Notes: generated by a model from the sequence alone, not told the origin. A stretch of DNA of 64,000 nt from CAYFLR01 sp964343805 (GCA_964343805.1 CAYFLR010000010.1:85350-149349), one strand, 5' to 3'; numbered from the stretch's first letter, positions 1 to 9,462 are shown. Program-made: numbers and translations.

Positions 1-934
1 TGTCTGCCTCCTTGGAATCTCTTTTCTCAATGAGATCCCATTTGTTAATAGCGAGAAGAAGAGCTTTTCCGCTTTCCAAAACAGTACTTACAATTTTAGT
101 ATCTTGCTCTGTAACACCTTCGGTGGCATCTAAAACCAAGATAGCTATGTCACACTCTTCAATGGATTTTATTGAGCGCCTTACACTATAAAATTCCGCA
201 TCGTTTCTCACCTTTGATTTCTGGCGGATTCCAGCAGTATCAATAATCCGTATTCTTTGATTGAAGTATTGAAGATAGGAATCAATAGAGTCTCGAGTGG
301 TTCCGGAAATGGGGGACACAATATTTCTTTCATCATTTAAAAGGCGATTTAAAATAGATGATTTTCCTACATTGGGTCGTCCAACCAGAGCTAACGAAAG
401 ATCATAATCTTTAGTGAACTTCATGGTGCTAGGAATTTTTTCTAAAATCACATCTTCTAGTTCACTGATGCCAAGTCCATGCTCTGCTGAAACAGGGAAC
501 AGTTGTTCAGTACCCAACTCATAAAATTCATGGGCTCTTGTTTCATGTTCGGTACAATCTATTTTATTAACGAGAACCAAGGTCTCTTTTTGAATTCGAG
601 TTAATTGTTGAAAGAGTTCTCTATCATATTCACAGTATCCTTCTTTCCCATCAACGACAAAAAGGATCAAATGGGCTTCTTTGGCGGCCACCAAGGCTTG
701 ATTTTGTATGTAATCAGCCAATTCAGATTCATCATCATGTGCCAAGCCTCCAGTGTCCACTATGACAAATTCTCTCTCTGCGATGGTCATTTTTCCGTAG
801 TTTCGGTCTCTGGTTAAACCAGAATAATCATTGACTATCGCTTTTCGTGAACCTGTCAGGCGGTTGAATAGCTTAGATTTTCCTACATTGGGACGACCAA
901 TTAAAACAATCGTGGGGTTATTTTTAGTATTCAT
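1..934 (-). CDS. der: GTPase Der (EngA), 3' end outside the window
   Basis: Double-domain GTPase needed for 50S subunit maturation. Reading leftward from the ATG at 934, the frame stays open to base 1 (311 codons), so the C-terminal KH-like domain lies outside. The first P-loop GRPNVGKS is at residues 13-20 and the second identical P-loop near residue 185; two tandem G domains in one chain is diagnostic of Der. Other G motifs visible are DTGG, NKID, DTAG and NKWD. The start overlaps the end of era by 11 bases, so the two are probably translationally coupled. It is the last gene of an mtaB-rnc-era-der run. Confidence 0.95.
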   Translation of the reverse strand, partial: MNTKNNPTIVLIGRPNVGKSKLFNRLTGSRKAIVNDYSGLTRDRNYGKMTIAEREFVIVDTGGLAHDDESELADYIQNQALVAAKEAHLILFVVDGKEGYCEYDRELFQQLTRIQKETLVLVNKIDCTEHETRAHEFYELGTEQLFPVSAEHGLGISELEDVILEKIPSTMKFTKDYDLSLALVGRPNVGKSSILNRLLNDERNIVSPISGTTRDSIDSYLQYFNQRIRIIDTAGIRQKSKVRNDAEFYSVRRSIKSIEECDIAILVLDATEGVTEQDTKIVSTVLESGKALLLAINKWDLIEKRDSKEAD

Positions 935-1832
935 TTAGCACCAGCTCTTTAATTTTTTGATCTGAATTCATCCATCCTTCATCCACAGAAACGAGTATGT
1001 CTAGATAGACTTTGGCTTGTAAAAAGTTTTCAATTTCTTTTCTTGCTAAGGAACCGATTTTCTTTAGCATGCTTCCTTGTTTTCCCAGGATGATTCTACG
1101 ATGTGAAGTCCTCGGAACAATGATTTTTGCTTTTATCATCGTTTTTTGACAGGTCTCTTGCATCTGCTCAATGACGACGGTGGTTTGGTAGGGAATCTCT
1201 TTATAGATCTCTTTAAAAATTCTTTCTCTAATCAACTCAGCTACAAAAAACTTGGTAGATCGGGTTGTAAGTTGATCTTCGGCAAACATTGGCTCTTGTT
1301 CGGGAAGTTTTTTTGCAACTACTTTTAAGATTTCTTCTACCCCCTGAGCTTTGAGGGCAGAAATGGGTATTAAGGGACAGTTTGGAAAACGCTCACCAAT
1401 TTCACTCATAATGGGTAAGAGTTCTTCCTTATTCTTCACCTGATCAACTTTGTTGAGCAATATTATTGCATCTTCGGGATTATTATCTGCAATATCCAAG
1501 ATATGTTGATCTTGATGATCTAATTTTTTACTCACGTCTATCAGTATGAGGAGGACATCTGCCTGTTTGAGAGAAAAAATGGCTTCTTTCATTATTGTTT
1601 TGTTTAGCTTAGATCCCTGTTTGTTTTTTGTTATTCCAGGGATATCAAGAAACGCATATTGGGTATTAGGCTTATTAAGAATCCCTATGATTTGATTCCG
1701 AGTGGTTTGAGGTTTGGCTGTCGTAATGGCTAGTTTTTCACCTAAGAGGGCATTTAACAGGGTCGATTTCCCAACATTGGGTTTACCAACAAGAGCGACA
1801 TGGCCAGCTTTAAATTGTTTTTGATTATTCAT
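924..1832 (-). CDS. era: GTPase Era
   Basis: Ras-like GTPase that binds the 3' end of 16S rRNA and acts in 30S assembly. At 302 residues it has the usual Era length. The P-loop GKPNVGKS is near residue 16, followed by TTRNQ (switch I), DIPG (G3) and NKVD (G4), then a C-terminal KH domain from about residue 200 containing LGKQGSMLKKIG. The start at 1832 is preceded by an AAGGA ribosome-binding site. It lies 18 bases after rnc and overlaps der by 11 bases. The rnc-era pairing is widespread in bacteria. Confidence 0.97.
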   Translation of the reverse strand: MNNQKQFKAGHVALVGKPNVGKSTLLNALLGEKLAITTAKPQTTRNQIIGILNKPNTQYAFLDIPGITKNKQGSKLNKTIMKEAIFSLKQADVLLILIDVSKKLDHQDQHILDIADNNPEDAIILLNKVDQVKNKEELLPIMSEIGERFPNCPLIPISALKAQGVEEILKVVAKKLPEQEPMFAEDQLTTRSTKFFVAELIRERIFKEIYKEIPYQTTVVIEQMQETCQKTMIKAKIIVPRTSHRRIILGKQGSMLKKIGSLARKEIENFLQAKVYLDILVSVDEGWMNSDQKIKELVLNEY

Positions 1833-1850
1833 GAGAGTCCTTGATTCCTA

Positions 1851-2639
1851 CTAAATTGTTACTGACTTTGTCTTAGAGTCTGGGTGGTTAAGTGGCAGTT
1901 GCTCCAACATGCGAATGGCTTGTTTGGCTGCAGTTTGGGCGGCTTCTTTTTTGCTTTTTCCTTCCGCTTCACAAATCGCTTTTCCCTTTAAAGAAACATT
2001 TATAGTGAAGGTTTTGTTGTGGTCAGGGCCCGCAACATTGGTAATGGTATAAACTGGAGTTTCAGCAAAGGCTGCTTGTGTTAACTCTTGCAGGTTGGTC
2101 TTATAGTCTACTTTAAAAAAGACTGAGGGGTCAGAATCAAGTAACTTTTTGAAGTGAAGGTTAACAAAAGAGGTGGCTTGCTCTAGGTTGGAGTCTGAAT
2201 AAATTGCCCCTATCAAAGATTCAAGAGCATCAGCTAAAATTGAGCTTTTGTTTCGACCTGCAGAGAGTTCTTCTCCTTTGCCAAGGAGTAGGAAGTCGCC
2301 TAAATTTATATTTCTTGCGATTTGAGCGAGAGATTTTTCATTTACAATTGCAGCTCTGATTTTTGATAAATCCCCTTCATTTAATAGAGGGTATTGTTTC
2401 ATTAAGATGGTGCTAATAATCAAGTCAAGTACTGCATCCCCTAGGAATTCTAAACGTTCGTTACTGCTATATTCTTTTAAAGATCGGGTATTAGACTCGT
2501 CACTTTTATAGGAATTCCATTTATGTAAAAAGGATTTATGGATGAGAGCATTTTGTAATTTATTGATGTCCTTAAACTGATACTTAATAGTTTCCATTAA
2601 TTTAGGAAGCATGTCTAAATTGATTTGAATCTTGTCCAT
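1851..2639 (-). CDS. rnc: Ribonuclease III
   Basis: Double-strand-specific endoribonuclease that processes rRNA precursors and structured mRNAs. The 262-residue protein carries the RNase III signature ERLEFLGDAVLDL near residue 63, a later catalytic acidic region (LADALESLIGAIY), and a C-terminal dsRNA-binding domain from about residue 180 ending in GKSKKEAAQTAAKQA. The N-terminus is about 20 residues longer than in E. coli, and the stretch before the signature has a charged insert. An AGAGG site precedes the ATG. It lies 29 bases downstream of mtaB and 18 upstream of era. Confidence 0.96.
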   Translation of the reverse strand: MDKIQINLDMLPKLMETIKYQFKDINKLQNALIHKSFLHKWNSYKSDESNTRSLKEYSSNERLEFLGDAVLDLIISTILMKQYPLLNEGDLSKIRAAIVNEKSLAQIARNINLGDFLLLGKGEELSAGRNKSSILADALESLIGAIYSDSNLEQATSFVNLHFKKLLDSDPSVFFKVDYKTNLQELTQAAFAETPVYTITNVAGPDHNKTFTINVSLKGKAICEAEGKSKKEAAQTAAKQAIRMLEQLPLNHPDSKTKSVTI

Positions 2640-2668
2640 TGAAACCTCTAAGGTTAAAGTTTTTTACT

Positions 2669-3930
2669 TTAAATTGTTTGTGCTTGTATTGTTCCAGTTG
2701 AGTTCTCTGCCTTAATAAGAACTTTGATCAAATCACCTTTGTCTACAGGCTTGTGATTTGGGGCTTCAACCGGAATATAATTATCGGTGTGTCCATATAT
2801 TTTTCCATCATAGACTTTTTCCACCACGATCTTTTCATTTCGTCCTTCCCACTTTCGGTAGAACTCTTTGAGTTTCTTTTCACTATAGTCTCTTAAAATT
2901 CTTGTTCTCTCTTGTTTGACTGATTTGGTCACTTGATCTGGAAGTTTTTGTGAGGGAGTGTCGGGTCGTTCGGAATAAGGAAATACATGGAGGTAATTGA
3001 GTGGGCTCTGTTTTATGAATTCAAATGTTTTTTCAAATTCTAAATCGGATTCCCCAGGAAACCCAACCATCACATCACTTCCTAAGCATATGTGAGGGAT
3101 TTTCTTTCGTGCCTCATTAAGAATTTTATTAAAGAAGGAGGTTTTATATTTTCGATTCATCTGTTTGAGTACAAAGTCACTTCCACTTTGTAAAGGAATG
3201 TGTAGATGGTTACATACCCAAGAGTTTTCTTTAATAAAATCGATTAGACTGGATGTTACTTGCCTGGGCTCAATGGAACTAATGCGGAGACGGGGTAGCT
3301 GTTGCTCTTGTGCTAAAAACTGCATGAGAGATTCGAAAGATTTTTTCTCTGGAAGATCAAGGCCATAATAGCCTAAGTGCACTCCTCCTATAACGATTTC
3401 ATTGAATCCTTGGGATTGGAGGCGTCTAATTTCATTTAGGACATCACTTGGGGGAAGGCTTTTTAGCTGGGGCCGGGTATAGGGAATAATACAATAGCTA
3501 CAGTAATCCTTGCAGCCTTCTTGAATTTTTAAATAAGCACGAGCTTTTCCTTGATTATTATCAGCGTAATAAAAGGGAGAGGGAGTCTCTGAGTGAGAAT
3601 TGAGAGGCTTTATAATGGTGGGTTGTATTCGCAGAGATGGTCATAAATAGAGAGGTGTTCTCCGGCTCTTTTTAGATTCATGGCATAGCAACCGGTTAGA
3701 ATAGTTTGCAATTCGGGGTTTTTACTCTTTGCTTGCCTTAACTTTTGTCTGGCTTCTGCATCAGCTTTAGCGGTTACACTGCAACTGTTTAATATAAAGA
3801 AATCGGCCTCTTCGATGGATTTGGCTATTTGAATATCCTCTTTCTTGAAAAGAGAAATGAGAGCAGATGAGTCATACATATTGACTTTACAGCCAAGAGT
3901 ATCAATGTAAGCAGAAATTTTTTTATTCAT
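2669..3930 (-). pseudogene. mtaB: tRNA N6-threonylcarbamoyladenosine methylthiotransferase MtaB, broken by a -1 frameshift
   Basis: MtaB is a radical-SAM enzyme that adds a methylthio group to t6A37 of ANN-decoding tRNAs. The N-terminal piece (from ATG 3930, or an upstream ATG at 3963) has the three cysteines of the MTTase domain: TLGCKVN, NSCSVTA and LTGCYAM. It stops at TAA 3610-3612. The radical-SAM cluster motif CKDYCSYC and the TRAM-like C-terminus are in another frame, open from about 3640 to 2669. One extra base between 3612 and 3643 would restore a protein of about 420 residues, a normal MtaB length. The break may be a real mutation or an assembly error; no slippery heptamer is obvious. 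The closely related MiaB is less likely given the wording of the domains. Confidence 0.85.
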
Positions 3931-4190
3931 GGAACTTTTCCCATAATGCAAACATTCATGCACGGATCTAAACTTGAAGATGGCATGCTTATTTTTATGA
4001 TTAATAATGAAGGTTGGATTTTAGAGGTAAAACAGGGAGGATTTCAACTCGAAAACCCAACTTTGGGCGCATTCTACTTTATTTATAGGTTGCGGTCAAG
4101 CCTTTGATCCGTATATCTGGTGGCTTTAGCTTATGGTAGGGAAGATAAGGCCACTTGCGTCGAACTTTTTTTTTATATAGAATAACTTAT

Positions 4191-5534
4191 ATGGAACGGG
4201 ATATTTTAGTAATTGATGAAAATAAAGTTGATCTAAGCCTCTACGCAGAAGCTCTTTCTAAGAATGAGTATTCGGTGGATATGTGCTTTGATTTAAAAGA
4301 TTCTCTTACTAAATTGGAAGCTAACTCCTATAAACTGGTTCTTCTTCCGCTCTCTATTATCGTTCATCCTGATATGAAATTCCTGTTGGTAAATCAGGAT
4401 GTTATTAAAATAGTGCTGGCTGATTATGACCAAATTGGAGAAGCTATTCAGTTGCTCAAGTTAGGGGTTCATTCCTACTTAAGAAAGCCTCTTAATATTG
4501 AAGAGTTAGTGGTTTCAGTAAAGTCTGTGCTTCGCAAAAGGGCCCTGGATTCGAGGCGCTTTGTTGCCTTTGAGAATATTATTCATAATCTTTCTAAATT
4601 CAGTGATTATGGTCCCTTCACTTGGACCATTCTCAATGAGATCAAAGAAGTTATATCATTAGAAAAGGCCATTTTTTGGACGCTGGCAGATTCAGGAAAG
4701 ACGGAGCCACATGGTAAGCCACCGATTGAATTTATGGGATTTAATGTCTCCCAGAAAAGTACCTTGAGACCGATTTTTGAAAAATTTCAAATTAAAATTT
4801 TTCAAGAGACAGAGATAAGAATTCTAACTCCTTCAGATGGTGAACCTTTAAAGGAGTTGATTGAAGGGGGGTGTCCACGGACATTGGTGCCTATTTTTCG
4901 TGAAGATCAATTGGTAGCAGTTATGTTTTTCGAATTTGAATCGGGCATTTCATTTGATAAGGAGTTGTTTGAGAATTTACAAGATCAAATTTCTCTTCTA
5001 TTCACTGCTTTTGATCAGGTTCATCAAGCTAAACGTCTTGCTTTTATCGATGAGCTGACAGGGCTCTATAACATGCGCTACCTTGACTTTGCATTGGATC
5101 AGGAGATACGAAGAGCAGAACGCTATCGTTATCCCGTTTCCGTTCTTTTTCTTGATCTCGATCATTTTAAATCTGTAAACGATACTCATGGGCATTTAGT
5201 GGGGAGTCAATTATTAATCAAGGTGGCGAGACTGTTAGAAAAATGCTTGAGAGATGTGGATACCATCATCCGTTATGGTGGGGATGAATATGTCTGTATT
5301 TTGCCTCAAACCAGTGAATCGGCTGCCAAAAAAGTAGCAGAGAGAATTCAATCTCATTTTGAAAACACCTCTTTTCAGATGGATGATGTTGCCGTACAGC
5401 TCACTTCTTGCATTGGAATTTCTTCTTATCCCAAACATGCTCGCAGTAAAAAAGATATTCTATCCTACGCAGATAAAGCCATGTATCAGGGAAAAGATAA
5501 GAAAAACTCTATTTTTGTGGCGTCCTACTTTTAA
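4191..5534 (+). CDS. Diguanylate cyclase-type GGDEF protein with degenerate receiver and GAF-like regions
   Basis: Probable c-di-GMP synthase or signalling protein. Residues 1-125 fold like a response-regulator receiver, with the acidic N-terminal DE pair and the KP motif (LRKPL), but the position of the phospho-accepting aspartate reads LLPLS, so the phosphorylation site appears lost. Residues about 130-275 resemble a GAF-type sensor. The C-terminal GGDEF domain carries DELTGLYNMRY, FLDLDHFKSVND and the signature GGDEY; a tyrosine in the last position is a mild variant, and catalysis looks possible. ATG 4191 is preferred over a TTG at 4155 because it starts exactly at the receiver domain, though no good ribosome-binding site is seen. 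It converges on mltD with 16 bases between stops. Confidence 0.88.
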   Translation: MERDILVIDENKVDLSLYAEALSKNEYSVDMCFDLKDSLTKLEANSYKLVLLPLSIIVHPDMKFLLVNQDVIKIVLADYDQIGEAIQLLKLGVHSYLRKPLNIEELVVSVKSVLRKRALDSRRFVAFENIIHNLSKFSDYGPFTWTILNEIKEVISLEKAIFWTLADSGKTEPHGKPPIEFMGFNVSQKSTLRPIFEKFQIKIFQETEIRILTPSDGEPLKELIEGGCPRTLVPIFREDQLVAVMFFEFESGISFDKELFENLQDQISLLFTAFDQVHQAKRLAFIDELTGLYNMRYLDFALDQEIRRAERYRYPVSVLFLDLDHFKSVNDTHGHLVGSQLLIKVARLLEKCLRDVDTIIRYGGDEYVCILPQTSESAAKKVAERIQSHFENTSFQMDDVAVQLTSCIGISSYPKHARSKKDILSYADKAMYQGKDKKNSIFVASYF

Positions 5535-5550
5535 GAGTCCCTGAAATTAT

Positions 5551-6993
5551 CTAATAGATTTCTATAAGTTGTCCTGGTTGGATCTTATCAGGGTTTGTGA
5601 TGTTGTTTCTTCCAAGAAGTTCTTTGACCTCCACTTTATAACGATTAGCAATATTTGAAAGAGTGTCTCCTGCTTTTATACGGTAAATTTTGGCAGAAGA
5701 TGTATTTTTTGTCTTTTTTACAGCGTAAGGTTTTGCTTTTGTAGGAATGTAAATAAAACGGCCAATACGAAGTTTATAGGGATCAAGACCCGGATTGGAG
5801 GTAATTATCTTATGTATCGATGAGTGATACTTGTATGCTAATTTAGCAATGGTATCACCTCTCTTGATTTTATAAGAAAAGCTGTTTCTGATTTCAATTT
5901 CAGGTAATTCTCTAATAACATTTATTGCTTTTTCTTCATAACCTTTTGGAATTGCTAAAACATAATGTTTACTGTCAGGAGGCGTGATACTGGAACGCAA
6001 TTCCGGGTTCATATTTTTAAGAGTTTTGTAGCTTACATTAATTTGTCTGCTAAGATGATGAAGAGAGATGGAGTGAGGTATATCTATGTAGGTATGTTCT
6101 GGCTCTCGGTTCATGGAGGCAATATGTAAAGACTCTAAATCAAATCCAAACATACGAGGGTTCTTTGATACAATCATAGCAGCTAGAAATTTGGGGACAA
6201 AGTTCTTGGTCTCATCTTTGAGGTATGAATACCTGGTTAATCTCCAAAAGTTGCGAGTGCGATATCTTCTTATGGCTCTACGAACTTTGCCCTCTCCGGC
6301 ATTGTAAGCTGCTAATGCAAGGTGCCAATCATTGAAATGGTTATAGAGATATTTCAGGTATTTAGCAGCGGCATGAGTGGCTTTAAGTATGTTTCGTCTT
6401 TCATCCATCCAAGGCGTTATTTTTAAGCCAAAAATTTTGGCGGTGGCAGGCATAAATTGCCAGGCTCCAGTGGCCTTGACTCTTGAATAAGCGCGATTAT
6501 TAAATCCACTTTCGATCATGGAGAGATAGACTAAATCTTGAGGGAGATTGTAAGACTTTAAAATTTTTTTAATGGTGTCGGTAACTTTAGTTCCGTTACT
6601 ATGCCATTTCAAGAAGGTCATTTTTCCCCTAGTTTGAAAATAGACGATCCATTTCAAAACCTTAGAATGAAGATTAATCGGAATATCTTCTGAAAGATCG
6701 AATTGTTCAATATGAGCCTTTATCACTTTCTCTCTGAGTTTGGGCTGATGTTTTAGGTAGCTTGAATAGATTCCATCAGCGCAAAAAGAAAATTTTTCAT
6801 CCATTGAGTTGTAATCGAGGTTGGAAGAAATGGAATCTTTATGAATGATATCGGGATCTTTTTCGGCTACTCCTAATTCTTCTAATTCAATTGGATCCAA
6901 GGGAGTTTGTATGGCTGTAGCATGAGGAACCTCCTTTACTGAACTACAATGGGTCATTGTAAGTATAAGAGCTAGGGATAAAAAATAGCGCAT
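5551..6993 (-). CDS. mltD: Membrane-bound lytic murein transglycosylase D-like lipoprotein with two LysM domains
   Basis: Cleaves peptidoglycan glycan strands to anhydro-muropeptides. The N-terminus is a lipoprotein signal ending at Cys16 (LTMTHC). The SLT domain spans about residues 135-260, with the catalytic glutamate in SMIESGFN and the family motifs GAWQFMP and AAYNAGEGKV. Two LysM peptidoglycan-binding domains follow, beginning YKIKRGDT and YRIKAGDT, the second ending the protein. The 480-residue length fits MltD. It lies just downstream of the TonB-like gene on the same strand, 38 bases apart. Confidence 0.93.
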   Translation of the reverse strand: MRYFLSLALILTMTHCSSVKEVPHATAIQTPLDPIELEELGVAEKDPDIIHKDSISSNLDYNSMDEKFSFCADGIYSSYLKHQPKLREKVIKAHIEQFDLSEDIPINLHSKVLKWIVYFQTRGKMTFLKWHSNGTKVTDTIKKILKSYNLPQDLVYLSMIESGFNNRAYSRVKATGAWQFMPATAKIFGLKITPWMDERRNILKATHAAAKYLKYLYNHFNDWHLALAAYNAGEGKVRRAIRRYRTRNFWRLTRYSYLKDETKNFVPKFLAAMIVSKNPRMFGFDLESLHIASMNREPEHTYIDIPHSISLHHLSRQINVSYKTLKNMNPELRSSITPPDSKHYVLAIPKGYEEKAINVIRELPEIEIRNSFSYKIKRGDTIAKLAYKYHSSIHKIITSNPGLDPYKLRIGRFIYIPTKAKPYAVKKTKNTSSAKIYRIKAGDTLSNIANRYKVEVKELLGRNNITNPDKIQPGQLIEIY

Positions 6994-7031
6994 TCAATCT
7001 CCAACAGCGTTTTTAATTTGCCAGATAGCCG

Positions 7032-7994
7032 TTAATTCACCGAGAAGTAACTTAACCTGTATACAAAAGTTCCCGTTATAATCAACCTATCTTTATTTAG
7101 ATTCTCTGGAATAGGGTTAAAAGGGGAACATAGACGTATGGTGTTGACCGCTTCATTATCAAGTTCTGCATAACCAGAAGATTTTAAAACCATCACTTTG
7201 CCAAGACGCCCATCTTTATTAATTGTTATTTCCAGAGTGGTTTCACCTTGCATACCCTTTTTATAAGCAGCCTCTGGGTATTTCCATATTAACTCAATTT
7301 GTCTTTTAATAGTGGAAAAATAAGATATGTATTTAAATTCTCGAGTGTTGAGGGAGACTCGATCTCCCTCTTCAATATCATCACTTATATATTCAGAAGA
7401 GGGGGAATTCTTTGTGTCAAGCATATTGGCTGGGCTAGGAAAAAGGTCTTTGTAGCTAATTTCTTTTAAGTTTTTCTTTCCCGTTTTAGGATTAATATTC
7501 AAATTTCCCGATTCGAAATGTTTAGTGTGTTTGAGAGGCTGATTTTTGGGAAGGGTCGTTTTAGGAGGTTCTTTTTTTATAGGGGGCCGGACTTTCTTTT
7601 TCATTGATGAAGGTGGTGTCTTTTGGGCTAGAGCTGGTTTAGAAGGGGGTAGTTTGGTTTCTTTTTCTGTACTATGATTTTGTTTTCCTAAAAATCGATA
7701 TTCTTTGGGGGGGAGGGTCTTTTTCATAGGGGTTTCTACGATCATTTTCTTTTCTATGGGGGCTTTGCTCTTCTTTAAGGGATTAATTTTCTTGGTTAAC
7801 TTTTTCTTCTTCTTTTTTGGTTTGGTCAACTTAAGGCTAATGGGAGTTGGTTTGGAGCGAGGGTTAAGTTTGGTAGAAGCGGGTTTAAGCACCTTTTTGC
7901 TTATAAAAAAGACGATTCCATGGGTCAGAACAGACACTATCAAAAATAGTATGATCCGATGTTGATATTTTTTTATTCTAGGCATTTTTATCAT
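7032..7994 (-). CDS. TonB-family energy-transducing protein
   Basis: Probable periplasm-spanning protein coupling inner-membrane energy to outer-membrane processes. It has a short basic N-terminus, one membrane segment (about residues 12-32), a long lysine/proline-rich linker of about 130 residues, and a C-terminal TonB domain with YPEAAYKKGMQGE and LDNEAVNTI. ATG 7994 is favoured because GGATGAG lies 7 bases upstream; ATG 8006 and ATG 7985 are possible. No exbB/exbD genes are in the window, so its motor partner is elsewhere. TonB-domain proteins of this kind often serve functions other than siderophore import. It is divergent from bamD. Confidence 0.85.
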   Translation of the reverse strand: MIKMPRIKKYQHRIILFLIVSVLTHGIVFFISKKVLKPASTKLNPRSKPTPISLKLTKPKKKKKKLTKKINPLKKSKAPIEKKMIVETPMKKTLPPKEYRFLGKQNHSTEKETKLPPSKPALAQKTPPSSMKKKVRPPIKKEPPKTTLPKNQPLKHTKHFESGNLNINPKTGKKNLKEISYKDLFPSPANMLDTKNSPSSEYISDDIEEGDRVSLNTREFKYISYFSTIKRQIELIWKYPEAAYKKGMQGETTLEITINKDGRLGKVMVLKSSGYAELDNEAVNTIRLCSPFNPIPENLNKDRLIITGTFVYRLSYFSVN

Positions 7995-8151
7995 AGTACA
8001 TCTCATCCAGTACTATTGTACTTCGGAATAATCCATTTGAAAATTGAATGATTCTTATAATTTTATTGATATCTGTAAGGATTCTGGGATATATTTCTTT
8101 CCCAGTTTTGGAAAATAGTTAGTTTTAAATGTCCTGTTCAAGGGGAAAATT

Positions 8152-8961
8152 GTGAAAATTCTGAGCTTAGTTGTTCTAATATTAGTTTTTTTAACTGTTG
8201 GCTGTAAGACAAGAGAGGTAGAAATTGATAACCCAGAGAAAGGATATCATCAAATTAAGTCATGGTACTACGATGAAGAATTATTTGAAGAGGCAATACA
8301 GAAGTACAGCGAATTACGTAGTAAACACCCATACAGTAAATACTCTGTGATGGCTGAGCTAGATATAGCAGATGCTTACTATCAACAAGAAAAGTGGCCA
8401 GAGGCTTCGGTATCTTATGAAGAGTTTGCCAAATTGCACCCTAAGCATCCAAAGTATGCTTTTGCTCTTTATCGCAATGCCTGGTGCTATTTTAATCAGA
8501 GAAATAGTTCGGAAAATAGGGATCAATTCCCTACAAAAGAGGCTGAAGAAGCATTTCAGTACTATATTCAACAGGTTCCAACTGGTGAACATATAGCGGA
8601 AGCAAGGAAATATATTAAAATATGCCAGGAAGATATTGTAAAACAGCAGCTTTTCATTGCTGATTTTTATATGCGTAAAGAACTTTTTCACGCAGCACTT
8701 TATCGATATGGCGAATTAATTAAAGAATTTCCAAATTTTTTAGATTTAATAGAAATTGCATATTATAATTCGACCATTTGCTTGTTTGAGATGGTTAAGC
8801 AGAAGGAAGAAACCCCCGATAGTGATAAAAACATTTTTGTTGCGAGATATACCGTCGAAGAGCTCCGGAAACAGGGGGTGGAGATGGCTTCTTTATATAT
8901 TAATAAATACCCTAGTGGGAGATATAAATCAGAGCTAAAAGGGCTAATTAATAAGAAGTAG
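8152..8961 (+). CDS. bamD: Outer-membrane assembly lipoprotein BamD
   Basis: Component of the BAM complex that inserts beta-barrel proteins into the outer membrane. GTG start with AAGGGG 7 bases upstream. The lipoprotein signal ends in LTVGC (Cys18). The rest is TPR-like and matches the BamD/YfiO pattern: YEEAIQKY-type helices, a HPYSKYSVMAEL motif, then HPKHPKYAFALYRNAWCYF. At 269 residues it is close to E. coli BamD (245). The start is in the divergent region shared with the TonB-like gene. A 6-bp inverted repeat (CTGGGA...TCCCAG, 8084-8105) lies in its upstream region. Confidence 0.9.
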   Translation: MKILSLVVLILVFLTVGCKTREVEIDNPEKGYHQIKSWYYDEELFEEAIQKYSELRSKHPYSKYSVMAELDIADAYYQQEKWPEASVSYEEFAKLHPKHPKYAFALYRNAWCYFNQRNSSENRDQFPTKEAEEAFQYYIQQVPTGEHIAEARKYIKICQEDIVKQQLFIADFYMRKELFHAALYRYGELIKEFPNFLDLIEIAYYNSTICLFEMVKQKEETPDSDKNIFVARYTVEELRKQGVEMASLYINKYPSGRYKSELKGLINKK

Positions 8962-8984
8962 TGAAAACTGTCGAAAAGAATAAA

Positions 8985-9012
8985 TTGATTTTTTTCCTCA
9001 GTTTTCTATAAT
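8985..9012 (+). promoter_or_regulatory. Sigma-70-like promoter of the CheY-like gene
   Basis: TTGATT (8985-8990) and a perfect TATAAT (9007-9012) are separated by 16 bases. A perfect 7-bp inverted repeat follows immediately where transcription would start. Confidence 0.6.
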
Positions 9013-9030
9013 AATAACACTAATGTTATT
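9013..9030 (+). repeat. Perfect inverted repeat at the predicted transcription start
   Basis: AATAACA, a 4-base centre CTAA, then TGTTATT. It directly abuts the TATAAT box, so it could be an operator or a 5' hairpin in the mRNA of the CheY-like regulator. Confidence 0.5.
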
Positions 9031-9087
9031 CAAAAGCGGTGCGTTGTTGTGATTCGTTGTGGGTGACGAAATTTTTTGGGGGAAAGC

Positions 9088-9462
9088 ATGTCTGGGAAAA
9101 AAATATTGATTGTGGATGATGCTGTTACTGTAAGGCAATTGGTTAAAATTGCTTTAACCAAGTATGGTTTTGAGATACATGAGGGGGTTGATGGAGTTGA
9201 CGGTCTTAATAAGGTTCAAGAAACCCAGATGGATCTTGTAATCACAGACCTCAATATGCCTAATAAAAATGGATTGGAGCTGGTAAAGGATATCCGAGGT
9301 ATAGGCTCCTATGCAAAAACTCCCATTTTTATGATGACCACCGAGTCTTCACAAGAAGTGGCTCTTGAAGGAAGAAAGATTGGTGTCACAGCTTGGATTG
9401 TAAAACCATTTAAACCAGATCAACTATTGGGTGCTATTCGTAAAGTATTAGGAATGGCCTAA
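9088..9462 (+). CDS. Single-domain response regulator, CheY-like
   Basis: Stand-alone phospho-receiver domain with no output domain (124 residues). All signature residues are present: the acidic pair in LIVDDA, the phospho-acceptor in ITDLNMP, the conserved Thr in MMTTE and the Lys in VKPFKP. This is the pattern of CheY, which binds the flagellar switch, but single-domain receivers also serve other relays. ATG 9088 is chosen because GGGGGAAAG precedes it; a TTG at 9076 is in frame but lacks a site. No kinase gene is nearby. It is transcribed from its own promoter after bamD. Confidence 0.92.
   Translation: MSGKKILIVDDAVTVRQLVKIALTKYGFEIHEGVDGVDGLNKVQETQMDLVITDLNMPNKNGLELVKDIRGIGSYAKTPIFMMTTESSQEVALEGRKIGVTAWIVKPFKPDQLLGAIRKVLGMA

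Noticed and set aside
3610..3643. Programmed -1 frameshift in mtaB
   Set aside because: No classical slippery heptamer (such as A AAA AAG) or clear downstream hairpin in the overlap; the family is not known for recoding.
8084..8105. Terminator in the bamD/tonB gap
   Set aside because: The stem is only 6 bp with a ~10-base loop and too few T; it lies in a divergent promoter region where no gene ends.
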